DNA of 34,149 nt from a virus, in IMG/VR virus record IMGVR_UViG_3300049825_000530, positions 1 to 34,149 of that record, one strand, 5' to 3'. Of the stretch, positions 1-5,491 are shown piece after piece; the stretch's first letter is position 1, and the number at the start of each line of letters is the position of its first letter. Both the position numbers and the translations under genes were made by a program. Under the pieces are notes generated by a model. That model saw only the letters and a list, made by a program, of their open reading frames with translations. It was not told where the DNA came from and did no database searches.

Positions 1-254
1 CCAAACCGCGACAAACAAAAAGCGGACCACAATTGGTCATAGGTGACACGAATTTCGCTACCCCTCTTTTCAAGAAGCGAATTGATGCCGTTGACCATTT
101 CCGCAACCGTCTCGCCTTTAGGGACGCGATCAGGAGCGTTCAAAAGCAAACCTACGGACGTGCGGTTTTTACCCATCGCCAGAGACAGTTCGCTGTGCGA
201 AATGTTCAAAACTTCGAGCAATTTCTTGATGTCTTTGTCACATTGCGGTTGCAT
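1..254 (-). CDS. Cro-like small DNA-binding protein (partial, runs off left edge)
   Basis: An open frame begins at an ATG at 254 and reads leftward without a stop to base 1, giving at least 84 residues. The segment at about residues 7-40 (DKDIKKLLEVLNISHSELSL, then MGKNRTSVGLLL) resembles a helix-turn-helix of the XRE/Cro type: a first helix, an SHSEL turn and a recognition helix. It is divergent from the CI-like repressor gene, with about 67 bp between the two starts, which is the position of a Cro or early antirepressor in lambdoid switches. No strong Shine-Dalgarno sequence is visible. If the window is circular, the frame continues at base 34149 and is in phase with the primase start at 34094. 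Function is inferred from fold-like pattern and position; there is no diagnostic catalytic motif. Confidence 0.7.
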   Translation of the reverse strand, partial: MQPQCDKDIKKLLEVLNISHSELSLAMGKNRTSVGLLLNAPDRVPKGETVAEMVNGINSLLEKRGSEIRVTYDQLWSAFCLSRF

Positions 255-283
255 GGCTATGTGTTACGTCGAATTATCGTCAG

Positions 284-320
284 TGTCAAATGTTTTCTAT
301 CGTCACATTATAGTCACATT
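284..320. promoter_or_regulatory. Divergent early/maintenance promoter-operator of the lysogeny switch
   Basis: Between the Cro-like and repressor starts lie two direct copies of GTCACATT (302-309 and 313-320), 11 bp apart or about one helical turn. A third copy lies at 237-244, inside the start of the Cro-like gene. A minus-strand TATAAT (312-307) and a plus-strand TATAGT (309-314) overlap between the two repeats, so one protein bound there could control both promoters. A minus-strand TTGACA lies at 289-284 but without a good -10 box at 17 bp. The repeats as repressor or Cro operators are inference. Confidence 0.5.
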
Positions 321-321
321 C

Positions 322-1107
322 ATGGCAAAGACTTACATGATTGACTATATGTTGACGGCAGAGGCTATTTCTCGACGTAAGCGCCTGGAGCAGGCCATTG
401 ACCGCGCTGGCCTAACGTCCCAGGGAGCCGCTGCGGAATTATGCGGTGTAAGCCAGCCCACGCTTAATGATGTTCTATCTGGGCGGCGGCCAGGACGTGA
501 ACTACTGAAGAAACTCGCTGAAAAAACCAACGTTTCCTACGAATGGCTACGCTTTGGCGACCCCGACAAAGCCCCAAGCTGGGCCTCAAGCACCAGGGTT
601 TCGGAAGGCGCAACCCCATACACAGCAGGCCACACCGTTGATATCGTCGGATGCGTCACCGCCGGAAACGGTGATGTCTCTGGCTATGACGATTTGATAG
701 AAACCGTGGAAATCCCCGCACATTGGAAGATTATCGTAGTCCACGGCATGTCGGCTTATCCAATATTTTACCCCAACCAATTGGCCTGGGTCGATATGCA
801 ACGCGCTGGCCGACCAGCGGAAATGCCGGAAAAACAGTACATTGACCTGCACGACAACGTCGTGGTGGTGCAAGGCGAGGCAAACGGCAAACGCTTCGGC
901 ATGCTCAAGCGCTTCAATTATCAGCCCGAAAACCCGCAAAAATTCAGCCTTTCCAGCTTGGATGGCGGGCGCTCGTCCCCTTATGTTTCCCCCGAGTCAG
1001 TGGACGTTGTTTTGCCTGTCGTCGGCAGTTGGTGGGAAGACCCCCGCCGCCCACGGAAAAAACGCTACCACGCTCGGTCGGTTATTGTAAAGCTAGTGGA
1101 GGAGTAA
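322..1107 (+). CDS. CI-like phage repressor with S24/LexA-type self-cleavage domain
   Basis: 261 residues from the ATG at 322. An XRE-type helix-turn-helix spans about residues 20-70, including GAAAELCGVSQPTLNDVLSG. The C-terminal half is a LexA/CI peptidase_S24-like domain: an Ala-Gly scissile pair in CVTAGNG (A114-G115), the serine nucleophile region HGMSAYP (S144), and a candidate general-base lysine in MLKRF (K196; K190 is an alternative). Such repressors bind operators to hold the lytic genes off and cleave themselves when RecA is activated. The start is uncertain: in-frame ATGs exist at 322, 337 and 349 and none has a clear ribosome site. I chose 322 because a TATAGT at 309-314 would put transcription initiation at or next to this ATG, giving a leaderless message as for lambda cI. 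It heads a four-gene plus-strand operon ending with the integrase. Confidence 0.88.
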   Translation: MAKTYMIDYMLTAEAISRRKRLEQAIDRAGLTSQGAAAELCGVSQPTLNDVLSGRRPGRELLKKLAEKTNVSYEWLRFGDPDKAPSWASSTRVSEGATPYTAGHTVDIVGCVTAGNGDVSGYDDLIETVEIPAHWKIIVVHGMSAYPIFYPNQLAWVDMQRAGRPAEMPEKQYIDLHDNVVVVQGEANGKRFGMLKRFNYQPENPQKFSLSSLDGGRSSPYVSPESVDVVLPVVGSWWEDPRRPRKKRYHARSVIVKLVEE

Positions 1108-1110
1108 CCA

Positions 1111-1605
1111 ATGCAGCATTTATTTTTATTGTTTTCGTTATTGTTTGTTTTTTCGTTTATTAGCGGCGAGGAAAAGGCTGACCCCGTCGCTGTTCCTGAC
1201 AGTAATATCACTGCTTCGGAATTTAAACCGGTCGTCATGCTTCCCAATGAATTAATTGGGCACTTTGGTTTTATGGAATGGACAAATGTTTCCGTGATTA
1301 CTCCTGAAAGCGCACAGTTTCTTCAAAATGGTGACAAAAGAATAATGAGGGCTGAAAAAAGCTATTCACACCAGGGTATTTACGAAAAAAGGGACGGTGA
1401 GGGATTAAAGATGGTGCTGGTTTCTCATGCCGACACCCGCACCTCTACACGCTCCTACGTTTGGAGGAAAATCGAATGTTTAACGGATGGCACCGTTAAA
1501 ATATATGAGAAAAGGGGCAATGACAGAATAGCCACCATTGATGATCTTGCAGCGATCAATGATGAATCATCACCACGTAAGGCTATTCCGCAGAAGGTGC
1601 GCTAA
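1111..1605 (+). CDS. Small secreted/periplasmic protein of unknown function in the lysogeny operon
   Basis: 164 residues. The N-terminus is a strongly hydrophobic export signal (residues 1-18, LFLLFSLLFVFSF) followed by ISGEEK, which resembles a signal-peptidase I site; no lipobox cysteine is present. The mature part is polar and has no domain I recognise. A strong ribosome site (GGAGGAG) sits inside the last codons of the repressor gene, and only three bases separate the two genes, so it should be expressed together with the repressor in the lysogen. Its base composition is more A+T-rich than the surrounding structural genes. Lysogeny-expressed envelope proteins of phages often alter the host surface or block superinfection; that role is inference from position and export signal only. 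Confidence 0.75.
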   Translation: MQHLFLLFSLLFVFSFISGEEKADPVAVPDSNITASEFKPVVMLPNELIGHFGFMEWTNVSVITPESAQFLQNGDKRIMRAEKSYSHQGIYEKRDGEGLKMVLVSHADTRTSTRSYVWRKIECLTDGTVKIYEKRGNDRIATIDDLAAINDESSPRKAIPQKVR

Positions 1606-1916
1606 TGAAGTCGCTAATAAATACCGCCATTAAAGCAAATGTCGTCTGCAAGAACTGCGAAACTATTTTCACTCACGATATTCCCAAGTCTAGAATTATC
1701 ATTGATCGCATCGGTGTTACGGTGATTTCTATACTGCTCATTATTGCTTCCTCCCAGAGTCACAACCGCTTAGACAGCTTCACTGCCTGGGGTGTGGTTA
1801 TTTGGTTTATTTGGTTATTAAAACGAAAACATAACGTCCCAAAATGTCCCGCTTGCAAGTCGCGCATCAGCGTGCCAGCCAATAGTCCGGTCGGTAAGCG
1901 CATCGTCGGCATCTAA
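1605..1916 (+). CDS. Small membrane protein with split CxxC...CxxC zinc ribbon
   Basis: 103 residues. Two cysteine pairs, C15-x-x-C18 and C81-x-x-C84, flank two hydrophobic segments at about residues 32-49 and 59-73. The topology is therefore a membrane hairpin with both cysteine pairs on the same (probably cytoplasmic) side, where they could form one zinc ribbon. The ATG overlaps the stop of the secreted-protein gene by one base (TAATG), and its own stop overlaps the integrase ATG the same way, so it is translationally coupled inside the repressor-integrase operon. I do not recognise the family. A superinfection-exclusion or membrane-stress-sensing role is possible but not shown by the sequence. 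Confidence 0.72.
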   Translation: MKSLINTAIKANVVCKNCETIFTHDIPKSRIIIDRIGVTVISILLIIASSQSHNRLDSFTAWGVVIWFIWLLKRKHNVPKCPACKSRISVPANSPVGKRIVGI

Positions 1917-3100
1917 TGGCCAACGCCTTCTTCCGCAAAGACCGGCAATGCTGGGTCGCCAATATTCGCGCCCTGTGGTCGCCTAGGGGAAAAAGGACTA
2001 TCATTTATATACCGGAACGGCGCATTGTCAGCGAAAGCACGGCAAAGGCCGACGCGAAAGCATTTGCCGACGAAGCCGAACGTTATTGCCGCACCCTTGA
2101 AGGCGCACATGAACCAGAAGACATCCAACATGCTCTTCGTCTTGGCGCGATAACCGACAAACAAGCCGCCGCATTGCGATCTGGCACGGTGGTGCCGGTT
2201 CGCGGGCTGGAAATGCAACGGCTCACGATTCGGGAAGCGGCGCAGGCGCACCCATCGAGCACCCGCGACAGTTTAGCGATGCAGGTTTATTATTTACGTA
2301 ACCTAGATGATTTCACCACCTACACGGGCGTCAAAAATTTGGCCGATGTCACCCTCGACAACGTGTTGCAATGGGTGTCCGAAATGAAGCGGCGAAAATG
2401 GAAATGGGACACCCGCCGCCATGCGCTCATTTATTTACGCCGCGCCGCCGTCATGGGCACCAGGCAGGGCCTACCCAATCAATTAGCAGGCATCCGACTG
2501 GACCACCAAGACCGCGTCCGCACCATAATTCGCGTGTGGCCACTGCCGCGCATCGTCCAGGCCATCAAAGCTGCCGATGATCCGCGCATTGCCGCCGCGT
2601 TGGTGCTCGGTGGCTGCCTTGGCCTGCGACCAACTGAAATTCAGCGCGTCGAGGTGGACGACCTGGTCGGTGACGTGCTGCACATCGGCCTGCGCGAAAG
2701 CAAAAACACCGCCAGCGTGCGCAGCCTACCGGTCCCCGCCCCCGTGTTGCGCTACCTGACCGCGTTGACCAACAAACGCAGCACGGGTGCGCTCCTATTA
2801 CCCCAGGGCGCCCGATCCGGCCCCACGCTAACCAGCAGCGGCCTGCATCAACTGATGGCCGACACGCTCACGACCCCAAAGATCGCCCCCAAAGATTTGC
2901 GCAAAAGCTTTGCCACCTGGGCAGCCACTCAAATACCAGCGGCGGACCTGGAGCGGTATCTTGGCCATCAGTCAGCGCTGCATGCCGCGGTGACGTCGCG
3001 CCACTATCTTGCCGCGCATTTTGCTGATCAGTTGCGACCGAGTGCGAAATTATTGTCCGAAACAATAGCCCCGTTGTTGGGTTATTCCCCTGCGTCTTGA
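1916..3100 (+). CDS. int: Tyrosine-family site-specific integrase
   Basis: 394 residues, a normal length for a phage tyrosine recombinase. The N-terminal ~100 residues are an arm-binding-like region, about 105-200 a core-binding domain, and about 205-385 the catalytic domain. Catalytic residues read R238 (GLRPTE), K263 (ESKNTAS), K326 and R329 (PKDLRKS), H351 (YLGHQS) and the nucleophile Y364 (SRHYL). The usual histidine of the HxxR box is lysine here, a tolerated family variant. It should recombine attP at 3932-3979 with the host tRNA-Arg gene. It is the last gene of the repressor operon, and its 3' end overlaps the convergent gene 3082-3384 by 19 bp. No excisionase could be identified with confidence in the window. 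Confidence 0.95.
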   Translation: MANAFFRKDRQCWVANIRALWSPRGKRTIIYIPERRIVSESTAKADAKAFADEAERYCRTLEGAHEPEDIQHALRLGAITDKQAAALRSGTVVPVRGLEMQRLTIREAAQAHPSSTRDSLAMQVYYLRNLDDFTTYTGVKNLADVTLDNVLQWVSEMKRRKWKWDTRRHALIYLRRAAVMGTRQGLPNQLAGIRLDHQDRVRTIIRVWPLPRIVQAIKAADDPRIAAALVLGGCLGLRPTEIQRVEVDDLVGDVLHIGLRESKNTASVRSLPVPAPVLRYLTALTNKRSTGALLLPQGARSGPTLTSSGLHQLMADTLTTPKIAPKDLRKSFATWAATQIPAADLERYLGHQSALHAAVTSRHYLAAHFADQLRPSAKLLSETIAPLLGYSPAS

Positions 3101-3384
3101 TCGGGCAGCGGCCATCCTGCCGTGAGCCCGAATTCCGTTTCGGGAATGTTAAAATGGGTGCAAATACTTTCTACTTTTGACCACGTAATTGATTCGCCGC
3201 TTTTTCGGAACACAACGCCAATCGCACCGTAGCCCTTTTTGTGTAGATATTGCGAATCAAAAGTTTCGCCTGTTTCCACTTCTTGAATGGACAGGCCCGG
3301 ATGACTACACAAAGAAACCTTGAACTTTTTCAAGGTTTCAAATAATTCGCCGTAATTTGGATTGGGCCGAAACGGATAGGACAT
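3082..3384 (-). CDS. Unknown 100-aa protein, second gene of a two-gene cassette beside attP
   Basis: 100 residues with no family I can name. It is soluble and mixed in character, with a central segment GYGAIGVVFRKSGESITW followed by SKVESICTHFNIPETEFGL. It lies three bases downstream of the HicB-like gene (3388-3729) and must be co-transcribed with it. The pair sits between the integrase 3' end and attP, where phages often carry cargo genes. Its 3' end overlaps the integrase 3' end tail-to-tail. It lacks the conserved HicA pattern of a short dsRNA-binding fold with a catalytic histidine in a GSH context, so calling it the toxin partner would be speculation. The start at 3384 has only a weak ribosome site, fitting coupling to the upstream gene. 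Confidence 0.72.
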   Translation of the reverse strand: MSYPFRPNPNYGELFETLKKFKVSLCSHPGLSIQEVETGETFDSQYLHKKGYGAIGVVFRKSGESITWSKVESICTHFNIPETEFGLTAGWPLPDQDAGE

Positions 3385-3387
3385 TAA

Positions 3388-3729
3388 TTACGCAGCCGAT
3401 GACGAAGGCAGCAATACTGGCTTAAGGGTGAAGCTGTACCCATCAACTGCATCTTGAATATCCATGCCTGACGCCACTTCTCCGCGACCCAAAAGTGCCT
3501 GGTAACGTTCTGGCGCGGCTTTCACTCCGAAGAATCGTGCCTGTTTGATTGTTTTATTTGCGGCAATGGTGCCGATGATAGAACGTTGAAGTTCATTCAT
3601 CGCTTGTTTTGCCGTCCTTCCTTCACCAACAATGAAGTGGTCGAGGCAAATAGCACAATACATGATTACAGATGACCCATCAGCTAAGGCGACTTTTTGA
3701 GGAACGATAACAACTTTTAGCTCTGACAT
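3388..3729 (-). CDS. HicB-like small protein (possible antitoxin or regulator)
   Basis: 113 residues from the ATG at 3729, which is preceded by AGGAAAG at good spacing. A longer frame begins at 3765 but its extra residues look non-native. After a beta-rich start (LKVVIVPQKVA), the core MYCAICLDHFIVGEGRTAKQ followed by AMNELQRSIIGTIAAN matches the HicB-like fold pattern: strand, 'CLDH..I..EG.T..EA...L...I'. A lower-conserved C-terminal part (APERYQALLGRG) is seen in related phage and bacterial proteins as I recall them. HicB proteins neutralise HicA toxins and often autoregulate. Here the neighbour is not a recognisable HicA, so the pair may be a divergent toxin-antitoxin system or just a regulatory cassette. 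A minus-strand extended -10 promoter lies about 90 bp upstream. Confidence 0.75.
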   Translation of the reverse strand: MSELKVVIVPQKVALADGSSVIMYCAICLDHFIVGEGRTAKQAMNELQRSIIGTIAANKTIKQARFFGVKAAPERYQALLGRGEVASGMDIQDAVDGYSFTLKPVLLPSSSAA

Positions 3730-3819
3730 TTTATTCTTTCCTGTTCGTTTGTGGCGCGTGTTCATAGGCTGTCCCCTCCATACGCAAGTGCAAGGCCCGT
3801 GACAAAGGCTTGTTTGGGC

Positions 3820-3828
3820 AGTATACCA
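3820..3828 (-). promoter_or_regulatory. Candidate extended -10 promoter for the HicB-like cassette
   Basis: On the minus strand the sequence TGGTATACT gives an extended -10 element (TGn followed by TATACT) ending at 3820. Transcription would start near 3813, leaving a leader of about 84 nt before the ATG at 3729. No good -35 element is visible at 17 bp, as is usual for extended -10 promoters. It is separate from the long structural operon, so the cassette could be expressed during lysogeny. Confidence 0.45.
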
Positions 3829-3931
3829 TACAACGGCAGCAATGCTGATGACATAAGTTTAATAACTCAACAGGCGTGTGTCGTTTTATTGTGTCAAAGT
3901 CATAAACCATTGCAGCACAATGCCACAAAGA

Positions 3932-3979
3932 TGACTACGAATCAGAAGGTTAGAGGTTCGAGTCCTCTCCGGCGCGCCA
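3932..3979 (+). other. attP: attP core: 3' half of a tRNA-Arg(ACG) gene
   Basis: The segment reads as the 3' half of a bacterial tRNA: partial anticodon stem TGA, loop CTACGAA with anticodon ACG at 3937-3939, stem TCAGA, variable loop AGGTT, T arm AGAGG/TTCGAGT/CCTCT (3952-3968), acceptor strand CCGGCGC (3969-3975), discriminator G and an encoded CCA (3977-3979). Upstream bases do not form a D arm or 5' acceptor strand, so no complete tRNA is encoded. Recombination in or near the anticodon loop would rebuild the host tRNA-Arg gene with this phage copy. Phage genes on both sides show the window is the unintegrated form. Confidence 0.88.
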
Positions 3980-3983
3980 AGTG

Positions 3984-4012
3984 AAAACCCCTGTGAAAAC
4001 GGGGGTTTTTTT
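3984..4012 (+). terminator. Bidirectional intrinsic terminator after attP
   Basis: AAAACCCC (3984-3991) pairs with GGGGTTTT (4002-4009) across a 10-base loop, followed on the plus strand by a T run to 4012 and a second one to 4019. It would end transcription of the restored tRNA-Arg gene after integration. Read on the minus strand the same hairpin is followed by four Ts, so it could also stop the long structural operon that ends at 4094. Confidence 0.75.
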
Positions 4013-4093
4013 GTTTTTTGGGGTGAAAAGTTTGACACAAGAAATTGAGAGGGTCAATCGTTGTAAGTGCTTGGAAACGCGGTTTTCGTTGTG

Positions 4094-5071
4094 TCAGGAA
4101 ACAATTATCCCACCGGGGGCGCATTTGTTTTTGGTGCTGGCAAAATACCACAACGGCACGTCTGTTCGGGGAGCCGCCTTGAACGACTTGAGACTGGTAT
4201 GGCGATCGTTTGGGTACGGGTCGTCTGGATGCGTGTTCCAGCATCCCAGGTCTGCGACCTTTCCTGCGGGGGGCAATATGGCGGGCATGGTCTTTGATTC
4301 GACGGCATTATAGTCTGAGGATGTGTACGAGACTGTCACTGACCCAACGCTGACCCACGGGCTGTCGCCAATGTAATTGGGGGGCGTTCCATATGGCTGA
4401 TCTATTATCTTATAGCCAAAATTCCATGTTTCTGATCCAGAATTGACGCCGTCGCCTTTATAGAAATCTATTGATCCAGCTCGGAATCCCACGTGACCGT
4501 TAGCGAAAATGGTAGATGCACCAGAAAGCGCGCTACTAAACCCCTTGTCATCAAAAGCCATTGGGCGCCAATTTGAGCGCGCTTCGTATTCCCTTGACGC
4601 AACATGCGAAGCATCGTTGTTGGGGAGTATCTTTGTGGGGAACCTAACACTTACCGGGCTACCCCGCTGATCTCCAATGTAGTCATCTATCAAAAGCACC
4701 GTGCGGCCACATCTGCCCACGCTAGTATAGCCACCCGGTAAACTTTTTGGAACGGCAACGAGGCCGTAAGAAACGTCACCGTCATATGCCGCGCCACGCC
4801 AGCACCGCGTGCGGATGCCATAGAGGTTTGATTGGTCAAAGGAAAAGCCATTTTCATCACTTGAGTACGGCCAGTCAAAAACTTCTGTTAAGACAGGCGC
4901 GAACCAATCAACAAGTGGGGGAAATTCATCTTCAGATTCCGGGTCTTCAATTGGCGTTGCCCTCACCGGTCGCATGCGACCAAACCGACCAAGACCCCAA
5001 AAATCAAGGGGGGCGTCGCCGCCGCCATATCGCGAGTATTCCTGGTTTTTGCTATTTATAAAATTGGCCAT
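4094..5071 (-). CDS. Last gene of the tail operon; unknown structural protein
   Basis: 325 residues, rich in Gly, Ser, Tyr, Trp and Asp, with no export signal or membrane segment and a predicted beta-rich character. No domain recognised. It starts three bases after the stop of the 138-aa gene and is the promoter-distal end of the minus-strand late operon, just before attP. Phages usually place tail-tip, fibre or host-adhesion genes here, so a distal tail or receptor-contact role is plausible. Local composition and the paucity of helical segments agree with a virion surface protein. The C-terminus (STKNKCAPGGIIVS) overlaps one of the candidate integrase arm sites. Confidence 0.72.
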   Translation of the reverse strand: MANFINSKNQEYSRYGGGDAPLDFWGLGRFGRMRPVRATPIEDPESEDEFPPLVDWFAPVLTEVFDWPYSSDENGFSFDQSNLYGIRTRCWRGAAYDGDVSYGLVAVPKSLPGGYTSVGRCGRTVLLIDDYIGDQRGSPVSVRFPTKILPNNDASHVASREYEARSNWRPMAFDDKGFSSALSGASTIFANGHVGFRAGSIDFYKGDGVNSGSETWNFGYKIIDQPYGTPPNYIGDSPWVSVGSVTVSYTSSDYNAVESKTMPAILPPAGKVADLGCWNTHPDDPYPNDRHTSLKSFKAAPRTDVPLWYFASTKNKCAPGGIIVS

Positions 5072-5074
5072 GAA

Positions 5075-5491
5075 TTAACCAGCCGTCCAGCATTTCACCG
5101 TCGCACCGCCGCCGCCGCTGACCGAAATGCTTACCGGACCCCCTGCTAGAATAACGTCGTCAACAAGCAGGGCATTACCGAATGAGCCGTGATCGTCGTT
5201 TACTATTAAAACGTAGTCATCCTGCGCGACTCCGTCGATATACAGCGTCCCCCTACCGATGCCGTCTATAAATGAGCTTGTTACTGTGGGATCGTAGGCG
5301 GATGGCACGCTCGGAAGATTTCCCGAGTAAGCGTTTATTCCTGCTTGTCCTGTTTCTAAGGTGTTACCCCCTACGATCTTGACGGTATAATCGTGAACGA
5401 TTGCCGACGTCACGGTGATGACGGGCCGTTGTTCTAGGCGCCTGCGGAGGCGTTCGACTTCTCGTTCTAGGGCTTTGATGCGGTCAGCCAT
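5075..5491 (-). CDS. Small tail-associated protein with N-terminal coiled coil
   Basis: 138 residues from the ATG at 5491, overlapping the end of the large tail gene by 8 bp. The longer frame from 5557 adds only a proline-rich shadow of the upstream gene. Residues 1-25 (MADRIKALEREVERLRRRLE) form a clear short coiled coil that would trimerise or dimerise the protein. The rest is beta-rich and ends in SISVSGGGGATVKCWTAG, a Gly-rich tail. The design, a coiled coil followed by a small beta domain, is common in short tail fibres or adaptor proteins, but there is no family-specific motif. Confidence 0.75.
   Translation of the reverse strand: MADRIKALEREVERLRRRLEQRPVITVTSAIVHDYTVKIVGGNTLETGQAGINAYSGNLPSVPSAYDPTVTSSFIDGIGRGTLYIDGVAQDDYVLIVNDDHGSFGNALLVDDVILAGGPVSISVSGGGGATVKCWTAG

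Larger units (their letters stand above)
3889..4096. repeat. Candidate integrase arm-type sites around attP
   Basis: TTGTGTCA occurs at 3889-3896 (plus), 4089-4096 (plus) and inverted as TGACACAA at 4033-4040. The first and the inverted copy share ten bases, TTGTGTCAAA. They flank the attP core on both sides, as arm-type binding sites for a lambda-class integrase do. The last copy overlaps the stop end of gene 4094-5071. Assignment is inference from repetition and position. Confidence 0.4.

Noticed and set aside
43-321. N-terminal extension of the repressor frame to 43
   Set aside because: The extra residues are antisense to the Cro-like gene and have no repressor features; the helix-turn-helix begins after the ATGs at 322-349.
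3731-3928. 65-codon minus-strand frame upstream of the HicB-like gene
   Set aside because: Overlaps the better supported start at 3729 and the promoter; Cys/His-rich product without spacing typical of a finger.
3932-3979. A complete phage tRNA gene
   Set aside because: The 5' half (acceptor strand, D arm and part of the anticodon stem) is missing upstream, so it is an attachment-site fragment.
4032-4060. Plus-strand promoter with TTGACA at 4032
   Set aside because: No -10 element at the right distance; the word is better explained as part of the repeated TTGTGTCA sites.
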